IMG/VR virus record: IMGVR_UViG_3300044633_000326
Span: 1-26,827 of that record
DNA length: 26,827 bases
Origin: a virus
Reading direction: 5' to 3' (one strand)
The translations under genes and the position numbers were made by a program. Positions 8,065 through 14,751 of the stretch are shown piece by piece. A model generated the notes under the pieces. That model ran no database searches, was not told the origin of the DNA, and saw nothing but the letters and a program-made list of their open reading frames with translations. Numbering within the stretch: position 1 is the stretch's first letter; each line of letters starts with the position of its first letter.

Positions 8065-9441
8065 TTATGGGTTTTGGTCAGGAATAGTCAAAGGTTGAAA
8101 TTGGTCAATAGTTTGCAATCCTGTTGGGATATAAAGTTTCTCTAATTCTTCGGTAGGGATATAATCAGGCACTTTGATATTCATTATTTCCAACTTTTGT
8201 TTAGGACTAATCCACCACGCTTTATCAAGCCATTCAGTTTGTTCAACTTTGTTTGCTTCTAATTCTCCAAATACTGAAATGTCGTAATCAACATAAAGAT
8301 TTGTTCCTTTATAACCCCAATCGGAATGTAATTTTCTATTAAGATTATCAGTCAAAGAGTTAAGTAATGGGATGGCACAACGAAGTGTTAATGCCTTTTC
8401 CCCTTCTTTTTGATTGTTATAGGTCTTTGAATCGCTATCGTTTAAAAGTTGACTAGGTACTCCGTAAATGTTACAAAGTGCTTTTAAATCCCATTTTTCA
8501 GATTCAATGATATTAAGTTCCACAGGTGAAAGTCCGATTTGTTTCCAATCTACTTTATAACCTGATACCGCAATTGAATTGTAGTTTAAACTTCCACCTT
8601 TTTCGCTTACTGCCTTTTTAAGTGCTTGTGCTTGTTGTTGTCCACTTGTTGGGTCAAAGCGGTCATCATTCATAAATAAAACTCCAGCAGGTCCACCATT
8701 TTGGAATGATGCAACGGAAGCAGTTTTAGCTTCGTTTGAACGAGTTAAGTTTTTAGCAGCAGCCATCAATGGACTTTGCCCATAAAGTTGATTTCCTGTT
8801 ACATTCCATTGTGGATTGAAATACTTATCGTGTAAGATTTCTTTTGTATCAAATGCCCACATCACACCATAGTAAAGTTGATACCCTACTCTTGTAGGTG
8901 GGAATACATTAATATCAGCTATGATTGCCATATACTGACTAGGAAGTGCAAACAATTCATAAGGTTTCCCTTGATTGTTTCCAGCTTCAATCATTTTTGC
9001 GTAAATGAATGTATTTCCTGTAATTAGTTTAAATCCACACCATTGTTCAACAAAATCACTCCAAGTATCTTCAACATTTGGGTATTTAAGTAATTCATTT
9101 AAGCGTTGGTCTCCTGTATAAAGTTCGTATGCCTTTTTATGTAATGATTCAAGTTCTTTTAAGCTAATGTCTTTTTGTGCGGACATTGCTTTGTATTTCT
9201 TTGCTGCTCTTTCATCTACAACTCTATAAACGTTAAATGGTGCTAATTTAGCTTTATCCGTGATTAACTTAACTATTGAATAAACAATATCATTTGCTAC
9301 GTATCCATCATCAACAAAACTTTTAGCATCTCCGCCCTGCCAAGTAACAATACCTTTTTCAATTGCTATTTGCGAACTTAAAGGAATTGTTGGAAATAGT
9401 GTGTTAATCTTCTTTTTAGTGAAGATGTCAAATAAACCCAT
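8065..9441 (-). CDS. Portal protein (HK97 family)
   Basis: A 458-residue protein, MGLFDIFTKKKINTLFP..., forming the dodecameric channel at the capsid vertex through which DNA enters. Family features: the KSFVDDGYVANDIVYSIV region (about 41-58) with N-D-x-V-Y, the P-domain NTFIYAKMIEAG, FALPSQYMAI and the stem/clip region SPLMAAAKNLTRSNEA. Also present are FMNDDRFDPT and the GVPSQLLNDSDSKTYNNQKE motif, the very common portal signature 'GVPxxLL.d...TYNN.e'. Length and position after the large terminase match. A TAACTTTG box 17 nt upstream of the start resembles a -7 promoter element but no -33 partner is visible. Confidence 0.95.
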   Translation of the reverse strand: MGLFDIFTKKKINTLFPTIPLSSQIAIEKGIVTWQGGDAKSFVDDGYVANDIVYSIVKLITDKAKLAPFNVYRVVDERAAKKYKAMSAQKDISLKELESLHKKAYELYTGDQRLNELLKYPNVEDTWSDFVEQWCGFKLITGNTFIYAKMIEAGNNQGKPYELFALPSQYMAIIADINVFPPTRVGYQLYYGVMWAFDTKEILHDKYFNPQWNVTGNQLYGQSPLMAAAKNLTRSNEAKTASVASFQNGGPAGVLFMNDDRFDPTSGQQQAQALKKAVSEKGGSLNYNSIAVSGYKVDWKQIGLSPVELNIIESEKWDLKALCNIYGVPSQLLNDSDSKTYNNQKEGEKALTLRCAIPLLNSLTDNLNRKLHSDWGYKGTNLYVDYDISVFGELEANKVEQTEWLDKAWWISPKQKLEIMNIKVPDYIPTEELEKLYIPTGLQTIDQFQPLTIPDQNP

Positions 9442-9476
9442 ATTATTAGAATTTAAACAAAGTTAAAGAAATTATA

Positions 9477-10643
9477 CTAAAATACACTTACTTCAAATTT
9501 TAGTTTGGTCAAGTGAGTGAATACTGCATATCGTGAAGCATCTAATGCGTCATCATTTGCTTTGACTGGTTCTTCAATTACATTATCGTTTTTATCCTTT
9601 TTCCATTTGTAAGACATAAACTCCCTGCGTAAGTTTTGGCTATGAAAGTGAATATTAATTGGATAAGATTTCATCTTTACAATTCCTGCCCATACATCTT
9701 TTTGAGCAGGTTTAATATTAAATCCTTGTCGGTATAGTTCTTCTATTGATTTGGGTTCGGCTGCATCTGCGTATATGGTTGCTCTTTCAGGTACTTTCTC
9801 CTTTATTAATCTTGTAAGGTCGGATAAAGTTAATCCGCTTTGATAAATGATTTCCTCAAAGTAGTTTTCTCCTTCGTGATGGGTAACCTTTATAAGTGCA
9901 GCTGGATGCACATAACCAAAGTCAAGCCCATAGAATACATCTCCTTCGGGTGCGGTGTCGTAAAGTTTCCATTGGGTGTAGATTAATTCTTTTGCTGCAC
10001 CTCTTTGCCCTAATCCGTAAACCTTCCACATAAAGTCATCAGGTAGGTTCTTATATTGCTCAATGTTTTTTATTTGTGATTCGGATAGGTTTGGGATGTT
10101 GTTTAGGTAGGTAGAATGGATGCGTTTGTTTTCAGGGTTGTCGGCTATTTCATAAACCCAATTAACAAAGTCAGCAGGATTCCAATCTAGGAACACCTTG
10201 CCTGTTGTACGCATTAGTAATTGGTCGTATAAAGTTCTTTTGATTAAGTTGGCTTCGTTGATAAATAGAACATCCCTTGCTGGTCCTCTAGCCTTGCCTT
10301 CATCTTCTAATCCGAATAGTTCAATGTAAGACCCATTTGGGTAAGTGTATATAAAATCGGAAAAGCTAAAGTCATTGTCTTGCCATAAACCCCAATTCTC
10401 CATTATTGATTTAAAGTCTCGGTAAACACCACGCTTGATATGTGGAAGGGAATGCGATACAATTGAAATCCTAGTCTTTGGATTATTGTAGGCTATCTCA
10501 ATTAGTAACTGAACAATGGAATAAGACTTTGAACTCCTTGTGCCACCTTCATTGCAAATGACAGGATAGCTGCCTTCGTACGCTCTTTTATTGGCAAAGA
10601 ATACTGGTGTTGCATTAATCTTCAATTGGTTTGCATCGGTCAT
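9477..10643 (-). CDS. Terminase large subunit
   Basis: A 388-residue packaging motor with ATPase and nuclease domains. Walker A-like GGTRSSKS is at 33-40. A Walker B stretch with the catalytic acidic residue (DVLFINEAN) follows, and then a coupling motif region (VFLDWNPAD). The C-terminal RNase H-like nuclease shows YGLDFGYVHPAA with the first Asp, IYADAAEPKSIEE with the second, and NDDALDASRYA with the third. The order and spacing fit the XtmB/Terminase_3 group. The gene overlaps the small subunit's last 29 nt, so the two are probably translated together. At 388 residues it is slightly short for the group but no motif is missing. Confidence 0.96.
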   Translation of the reverse strand: MTDANQLKINATPVFFANKRAYEGSYPVICNEGGTRSSKSYSIVQLLIEIAYNNPKTRISIVSHSLPHIKRGVYRDFKSIMENWGLWQDNDFSFSDFIYTYPNGSYIELFGLEDEGKARGPARDVLFINEANLIKRTLYDQLLMRTTGKVFLDWNPADFVNWVYEIADNPENKRIHSTYLNNIPNLSESQIKNIEQYKNLPDDFMWKVYGLGQRGAAKELIYTQWKLYDTAPEGDVFYGLDFGYVHPAALIKVTHHEGENYFEEIIYQSGLTLSDLTRLIKEKVPERATIYADAAEPKSIEELYRQGFNIKPAQKDVWAGIVKMKSYPINIHFHSQNLRREFMSYKWKKDKNDNVIEEPVKANDDALDASRYAVFTHLTKLKFEVSVF

Positions 10644-10962
10644 CTTGTTGTATTACTATTTGAACGCTACCTTGAATGTTTGCGTTTATATCGGTTGTTT
10701 GTTTTGCTCTGCCTTCTAATCTATCAAGTATTTCCTGATAAGCCCTTAAGTCGGATTTCATTGCCTTTGCAATTATCTTCATATCTAGTTGTTCAGCTAT
10801 TGTAAACTCCTCATCTTCGCCTGTAACGGGGTTACGCACTTTGGTAACTAATTGAAGTAAACGCAATAATCTTGTTTTGCTATGTTCTACTCCTTTAGGT
10901 TTCCCTGCTGGATTTCCTGATACCCCCTTTGGGAATGGTGTTAAGTTTTGTTCATTTGCCAT
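10615..10962 (-). CDS. Terminase small subunit-like (DUF5681-type)
   Basis: A 115-residue protein with the N-terminal motif PFPKGVSGNPAGKPKG (about 9-24), the hallmark of the DUF5681 group that often sits in the small terminase slot. The rest is helical, with AEQLDMKIIAKAMKSDLRAY and a LDRLEGRAKQ segment seen in related proteins. It lies directly upstream of the large subunit and overlaps it by 29 nt. Its role would be to recognise phage DNA and start packaging. Recognition-site type (cos or pac) cannot be told. The ATG at 10962 follows a candidate promoter in the end of the upstream methyltransferase gene. Confidence 0.85.
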   Translation of the reverse strand: MANEQNLTPFPKGVSGNPAGKPKGVEHSKTRLLRLLQLVTKVRNPVTGEDEEFTIAEQLDMKIIAKAMKSDLRAYQEILDRLEGRAKQTTDINANIQGSVQIVIQQDDRCKPIED

Positions 10963-10984
10963 TTCTCACTGAATTTTCATTGAA

Positions 10985-12097
10985 TCACAAAGTTACTCCG
11001 TTCTTTTTGATTATCAATGATGGGTCAAGTTTCTTCATTCTATCAACAATAACTTGGCAGTACTTTGGGTCAAGTTCCATTATATAACCAACCCTTTTAA
11101 GTTGATGAACACCTGCTAAAGTAGAACCGCTACCACCAAATAAGTCAAGTATATTTTTTGCGTTTTTATGGTTACCTAATGCACGAGCAGATAATTCAAT
11201 TGGTTTTTGTGTTGGATGCATATACTTGCTATCCTTTTTAATTTCCCATAAATCGCTTTCGTTATTTATTCCTTCATCTAACTTACCTTCAAAAAAGCAA
11301 AATTCGTGTTGATGCCTATATCCTCTTCCTAAACCAAATACATTTTTAGCCCATACAATACAAGCATTTAATTCAAAGTGTTTTTGTAGTGTACCATAAA
11401 ACTTCCAATTGCACCATATATACTTTAATGGTATTTGTAGTGTATGAACAGTTTGAGCAAATTCTTCTATAAATTTATCAAAGTCTTCCGTTTTTAAGTC
11501 ATCATTTTCAATTACATCAAACTTACCACTTCTACCATTAAAACCTACATTGTAAGGTGGGTCTGTAAATAACATATCAGCCTTTTGTCCGTTCATTAGC
11601 TTTGCCACTTGGTCGCTATCCGTACTATCCCCACAAAGCAATCTATGTTCGCCTATCTCAAATAAATCCCCTAATACAATATCCGTTTCAGTTCCGCCAT
11701 CAGGTACTGCAAAGTCATCTTCTTCGGCTTCTAAATTGTTTACATCAAAGTTTGGTATGTCTAAACCCCATTCAGTAAGTTCTTCTACGTTCCAAGAATT
11801 TGCCAATTCATCCCAATCCCACTCCCCATATCCTACATTGTCCTTTACAATAAATTCCTTCTTTTGTTCTTCGGTTAAATCTTTCGCTTGTTTTATAGGC
11901 ACATCTTTAAGCCCAGCTTCAATACAAGCCTTTAATCTCATATTGCCACCTAATACCATATTGTTTTCATCAATTACAATTGGTCTTAATTCAAGCATTT
12001 GGGGGAAATCTTGGATTGACTTTACAAGTTGTTTAAACTTAATATCCTTTATAATTCTAGGATTGTTTGGGTTTGGTTTGATTTCGTTTATTAACAT
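10985..12097 (-). CDS. ParB-like domain fused to N6-adenine (or N4-cytosine) DNA methyltransferase
   Basis: A 370-residue two-domain protein. Residues 1 to about 100 are a ParB/Srx-like fold (LINEIKPNPNNPR, then VLGGNMRLKACIEAG with the GGxxR motif). From about 140 on comes a beta-class methyltransferase: MLFTDPPYNVGFNG carries the DPPY catalytic motif, which favours adenine-N6 methylation. HPTQKPIEL and DLFGGSGSTLAG give the SAM-binding motif, and a final ELDPKYCQVIVDR completes it. Such fusions occur next to phage terminase genes and probably protect DNA from host restriction; a link with packaging is only inferred. It starts with a TAATG overlap onto the upstream gene. All catalytic motifs are intact. 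Confidence 0.93.
   Translation of the reverse strand: MLINEIKPNPNNPRIIKDIKFKQLVKSIQDFPQMLELRPIVIDENNMVLGGNMRLKACIEAGLKDVPIKQAKDLTEEQKKEFIVKDNVGYGEWDWDELANSWNVEELTEWGLDIPNFDVNNLEAEEDDFAVPDGGTETDIVLGDLFEIGEHRLLCGDSTDSDQVAKLMNGQKADMLFTDPPYNVGFNGRSGKFDVIENDDLKTEDFDKFIEEFAQTVHTLQIPLKYIWCNWKFYGTLQKHFELNACIVWAKNVFGLGRGYRHQHEFCFFEGKLDEGINNESDLWEIKKDSKYMHPTQKPIELSARALGNHKNAKNILDLFGGSGSTLAGVHQLKRVGYIMELDPKYCQVIVDRMKKLDPSLIIKKNGVTL
10988..11017 (-). promoter_or_regulatory. Candidate Bacteroidota promoter before the terminase genes
   Basis: Minus strand: TTG (11017-11015), 19 nt, TAACTTTG (10995-10988), matching the Bacteroidota consensus. It lies in the last codons of the ParB-methyltransferase gene, about 26 nt upstream of the small terminase start, and would begin the late structural transcript. 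The same 8-mer also occurs inside coding sequence elsewhere, so chance is possible. Confidence 0.45.
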
Positions 12098-12291
12098 TAT
12101 CGGTTTTTAGTTGGTGTTCTTATAGATGCAGTTTGTGGTATTTCTTTACTTTTTAAGTTATTTAAGTCCAATTCTTTACTGCATTTATTACATTTCAAAG
12201 TGTAGGTTTTAACTTCACTATGCCAAATGTACCTTTCGTTTAAAGTTCCACACTTGCAGGTATATTCTTTCTTTGAGAATGTGTCTTTCAT
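12097..12291 (-). CDS. Small zinc-ribbon protein
   Basis: A 64-residue protein from ATG 12291 (MKDTFSKKEYTCKCGTLNER). A longer frame to a TTG at 12378 exists, but those codons coincide with a better micro-gene in another frame and the spacing TAATATG fits this start. Two CxC/CxxC pairs (TCKCG and LKCNKCSKE) separated by about 25 residues form a zinc ribbon. The C-terminal tail is basic (RTPTKNR). Zinc ribbons of this size usually bind nucleic acid or proteins; no specific role is recognised. It overlaps the next gene by TAATG. Confidence 0.75.
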   Translation of the reverse strand: MKDTFSKKEYTCKCGTLNERYIWHSEVKTYTLKCNKCSKELDLNNLKSKEIPQTASIRTPTKNR

Positions 12292-12292
12292 A

Positions 12293-12412
12293 TTAGTTAC
12301 CTTGTCCACGACTTGGCTTTGGTTTTGGTGTATGTTTATTGTAAGATTTCTTTGCTCTACCTTTTTTACGAGTTCCAAATTGGACTTTACCTGATGGGTT
12401 TAATTTCGCCAT
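12293..12412 (-). CDS. Very basic 39-residue micro-protein
   Basis: A short frame, MAKLNPSGKVQFGTRKKGRA and onward to PSRGQGN, of 39 residues. About a third of them are K or R, and a P-K-P-K repeat lies near the C-terminus. It fits exactly between two genes: its ATG shares a base with the NinG stop (TAATG) and its own TAA is followed one base later by the next ATG. That packing strongly supports expression. A similar short basic protein with 'LNPSGKVQFGT' is, as far as I recall, common in Bacteroidota phages, but no function is known to me. Nucleic-acid binding is a guess from the charge. Confidence 0.75.
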   Translation of the reverse strand: MAKLNPSGKVQFGTRKKGRAKKSYNKHTPKPKPSRGQGN

Positions 12413-12783
12413 TATTTGTATTTTTCTATTATTTCATTAAGTTCGGTTCTACTCCAACGTTTAATCAACCTATGTTGGCTTTCTAGGTGTAAAACCATTC
12501 TTTCGCCTATTTTATCAATTAGGTTTCTGCGATATCCTATCAGGTGAAATTGGTCAAAGCCATTGCAGGATTTACATTCTCCGTTTACGTTGTATTCATC
12601 AAACCTTAATGCTGAACTTCCCTTAACAGGAACGTAGTGTCCAGCATCCATACTTTCATAATCTTTAACCTGACCGCAACTAATACAAGTAAAATAGCCA
12701 TCTTGACTATCTCTAGTCCTTATGTAGCGGTTAAATATTTGTTGTGCCTTTGCGGTTAATCTTGGAATTGATTGTAAAGCCAT
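12412..12783 (-). CDS. ninG: NinG-like recombination protein
   Basis: A 123-residue protein related to lambda NinG (Rap). It has a zinc-binding knuckle FTCISCGQ and a second pair GECKSCNGF, the intervening DAGHYVPVKGSSALRFDEYN with the conserved AGH, and a C-terminal helical part (RRNLIDKIGERMVLHLE). The 'MDAGHY' and 'NVNGECKSCN' blocks are family hallmarks. NinG/Rap acts in recombination as a structure-specific nuclease on branched DNA. Lambda NinG is about 200 residues, so this is the shorter core form common in Bacteroidota phages. It ends with a TAATG overlap into the basic micro-gene. Confidence 0.88.
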   Translation of the reverse strand: MALQSIPRLTAKAQQIFNRYIRTRDSQDGYFTCISCGQVKDYESMDAGHYVPVKGSSALRFDEYNVNGECKSCNGFDQFHLIGYRRNLIDKIGERMVLHLESQHRLIKRWSRTELNEIIEKYK

Positions 12784-12792
12784 AATGCAAAA

Positions 12793-12993
12793 TTAGGGTT
12801 TTATAGTACGAAAAACAACTATTCGGTCATTATGGGTAAATCGTTTCTTATTGACTGGGTTTAAGGATTGTTTGATTTGGTATTCATTTATTCCTGTTAT
12901 TCTTTTAGCGTAGGATATGGATTTAAATATGGTTTCTTCTTTGTTGTCTAGATAAATCATTCTCACTGGTTGGCTGTTAAATTGTCCATTCAT
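12793..12993 (-). CDS. NUMOD1-like DNA-binding small protein
   Basis: A 66-residue protein, MNGQFNSQPVRMIYLDNKEE.... The core resembles the NUMOD1 helix-turn-helix-like module found behind homing nucleases: ETIFKSISYAKRITGINEYQ followed by a short helix and a basic strand region (NDRIVVFRTIKP). No nuclease domain is attached. It could be an orphan DNA-binding module left from a homing endonuclease or an independent regulator. It starts with an ATGA overlap onto the upstream 39-residue TM micro-gene and lies just before NinG. Confidence 0.6.
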   Translation of the reverse strand: MNGQFNSQPVRMIYLDNKEETIFKSISYAKRITGINEYQIKQSLNPVNKKRFTHNDRIVVFRTIKP

Positions 12994-13109
12994 CTAAATA
13001 ATCGTTTTATTTCGTAGTATAAATCAAAAGTTCCCAATATCATTATGGCAAGTATAAAGCCTATAAATATCCTTGTGAACTCAATTGTCAGTTTAAAAAG
13101 TTCTTTCAT
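12990..13109 (-). CDS. 39-residue transmembrane micro-protein
   Basis: A short frame beginning MKELFKLTIEFTRIFIGFIL and ending IKRLFR. One clear hydrophobic helix of about 20 residues (IFIGFILAIMILGTF) is flanked by charged ends. It is supported by tight packing: the ATG lies in the recurrent CCTATG context just after the upstream stop, and the end overlaps the next ATG as ATGA. Function is unknown; a membrane-bound micro-protein of this type could affect host membrane or superinfection. Confidence 0.65.
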   Translation of the reverse strand: MKELFKLTIEFTRIFIGFILAIMILGTFDLYYEIKRLFR

Positions 13110-13112
13110 AGG

Positions 13113-13322
13113 TTATAGTTTTTCTATTTCTTGTTTAACATCTTCCCAATATTCTATACTAATTTGATTAAATGCTTTTTTATCTTTTATAATCTCATCT
13201 ACTGCTATTAATGCACATTGAATAGTCTTAAATTTACTTCTATCATCAACATACTCATCATAACGCTGAATATGAACGACTAATTTATTATAAATCTTTT
13301 GTGCTCTTTGTTGTGGTGTCAT
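13113..13322 (-). CDS. Small conserved-type protein, copy 1 (MTPxxxA...VKQEIEKL)
   Basis: A 69-residue helical protein beginning MTPQQRAQKIYNKLVVHIQR. It carries the core KTIQCALIAVDEIIKD and ends YWEDVKQEIEKL. It is clearly related to the protein at 24254-24484: both share MTP-x3-A, YNK, CALIAV-x-EI and VKQEIE(N/K)L, and a stretch of 21 identical bases (13199-13219 against 24364-24384). Proteins of this pattern are frequent in Flavobacteriia phages and host genomes, but their role is unknown to me. The start is ATG in the context AACCTATG. Confidence 0.75.
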   Translation of the reverse strand: MTPQQRAQKIYNKLVVHIQRYDEYVDDRSKFKTIQCALIAVDEIIKDKKAFNQISIEYWEDVKQEIEKL

Positions 13323-13325
13323 AGG

Positions 13326-13553
13326 TTATTTGTTTTGGTTATAGGTTTGGTTGTAGTAATCTTTAAATTTTACAAAGTCTTTTCCATTTACAAAATATTG
13401 ATAAGCTGATTCAAATCCTTCTTCAAACATATCATTAAATTGCTCTTTTTCTTTTTCAAGTAGTTCTTTTGATTTTAATAGTATTGAACTTATTTCATAT
13501 TCAAAATAACGAGATTCTAAATACTCAATTAATTCTTGCATTGCTGTTTTCAT
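13326..13553 (-). CDS. Hypothetical protein, 75 residues
   Basis: Not recognised. The protein is acidic and helical (MKTAMQELIEYLESRYFEYE, then KSKELLEKEKEQFNDMF) and has an aromatic C-terminus (YYNQTYNQNK). It has the recurrent AAACTATG start context and is followed 4 nt later by the next gene of the operon. No signal peptide, membrane segment or metal-binding motif is visible. Upstream lies a 155-bp very AT-rich spacer (13554-13708) with a 20-nt repeat but no clear promoter. Confidence 0.65.
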   Translation of the reverse strand: MKTAMQELIEYLESRYFEYEISSILLKSKELLEKEKEQFNDMFEEGFESAYQYFVNGKDFVKFKDYYNQTYNQNK

Positions 13554-13708
13554 AGTTTATTTGTTTTGTTTTAATAAAGTAAAATTGATTTAATTTAATT
13601 AATTAATAGTAAGTATAAGTACTAAATTTAAAATATTTATAATTGGAATTATACTTCTAATTTGATTAAATATTTGTTTTTTAATTAATTGTTTTATAGT
13701 AATTAGAA

Positions 13709-14029
13709 TTATATTTCTAATTTGCTTTTTTGATATTGTGTATAAAATTTTACCATCCACCTTTCTGATTCAGCTTTATATTTTTGTTTAGCTTTAAGTA
13801 ATTGTTGTATAGTTCCTTTTAAATTTTTTACATATTCATCTTGCCTATTAAGTACTCCATTTTTACGCAGTGCTTTATTTTCATCTTCAAGTTCTGCTAT
13901 TTGGCTTTCTAAAATACCAACTTTAAATCCATATTCTTTTAGTTGTCTATGCAAATCAGCAATTATTTCATCTTGGCTATATATTCTTTTTACCTGTAAT
14001 AAAACCTCCCTATCTATATAAGTTTTCAT
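13709..14029 (-). CDS. Coiled-coil protein
   Basis: A 106-residue protein, not recognised at family level. From about residue 20 to 60 it has heptad-like leucine/isoleucine spacing with alternating charges (ADLHRQLKEYGFKVGILESQ and IAELEDENKALRK), typical of a parallel coiled coil. A second helical, basic segment follows (QLLKAKQKYKAESERWMVKF). It starts four bases into an overlap with the upstream gene, in the CTATG context, so it is probably translated in the same operon. A dimeric structural or DNA-transaction accessory role is possible. Confidence 0.65.
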   Translation of the reverse strand: MKTYIDREVLLQVKRIYSQDEIIADLHRQLKEYGFKVGILESQIAELEDENKALRKNGVLNRQDEYVKNLKGTIQQLLKAKQKYKAESERWMVKFYTQYQKSKLEI

Positions 14030-14751
14030 AGCTGGTTGTTAAAGTGCATCATTAATGAATACTTTTTACATTGTTGTCTCATTGTTTCCTCATCAATTAA
14101 CATATCTTGTGGTCGTTTTGAATCAGCTAAAAATACTGCCCTTACTTTGGCTTTAATATTTTCGCCTTGTTCCTTTGATATTTTAATTTGTTTTCGCTTC
14201 CATAGGTAGTCAAATACCTGATGATTTAAGAACTTCCAATTCTTTTGCTCGGATTTGTTCCAATAATCTTGCTCATCTTTAATAGCTTGTTCCTCATCTA
14301 TTTGCATAGGTATTTGTTTTATTTGTTCTTGTGGTTGTATTTTACTTCTAACTTGTACTGCTATCTTTTTGTATTCAGTCATTACATCACCAAAGAATTT
14401 AGGATTAAATGAACCATAGTTCCTATCTACATCTAAACGACCTAAAACATAAAGTTCAAATGCTGCACCTAATTCCTTTAGTTTAAATATTCCATAATTC
14501 TTTATTACAAAATCAACTAGGAACTGAAATTCAGGGCTTGTGGGTGGAACTGCACCGCTTAATTGAATACAGGTTTTTAAGTGTTCAGCTACTTCAATAC
14601 TGGAACATTTTGATATGTGCATTGTTTGTAAGGCATCATAAATTTTAATCTCGCTTTGGTTCAATGTATTTAAGACTGGCAAGTTGTGTGAAGTTACGCT
14701 CACTGACATTGGGTTTATAACTTGTGGTAGCATTTCGGATAATGATTTCAT
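14026..14751 (-). CDS. Hypothetical replication-region protein, 241 residues
   Basis: Unrecognised. The central region contains SPEFQFLVDFVIKNYGIFKL and ELGAAFELYVLGRLDVDRNY, a pattern that I believe recurs behind replication initiators of Bacteroidota phages. The second half is charged and helical (QAIKDEQDYWNKSEQKNWKF). The most upstream ATG (14751) makes a 107-nt overlap with the preceding gene. In-frame ATGs at 14733 and 14709 shorten it, so the true start is open. It follows the DUF1376-like replication protein and may partner it, for example as a helicase loader; that is only positional inference. Confidence 0.65.
   Translation of the reverse strand: MKSLSEMLPQVINPMSVSVTSHNLPVLNTLNQSEIKIYDALQTMHISKCSSIEVAEHLKTCIQLSGAVPPTSPEFQFLVDFVIKNYGIFKLKELGAAFELYVLGRLDVDRNYGSFNPKFFGDVMTEYKKIAVQVRSKIQPQEQIKQIPMQIDEEQAIKDEQDYWNKSEQKNWKFLNHQVFDYLWKRKQIKISKEQGENIKAKVRAVFLADSKRPQDMLIDEETMRQQCKKYSLMMHFNNQL

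Noticed and set aside
11736-12110. Plus-strand ORF of 124 codons opposite the ParB-methyltransferase
   Set aside because: Serine/phenylalanine-rich mirror of a well-supported gene.
13645-13724. 20-nt near-identical repeat spaced exactly 60 nt (13645-13664 and 13705-13724)
   Set aside because: Similarity fades outside the 20 nt and the sequence is very AT-rich, so it is weak as a functional repeat; recorded only because the spacing is exact.
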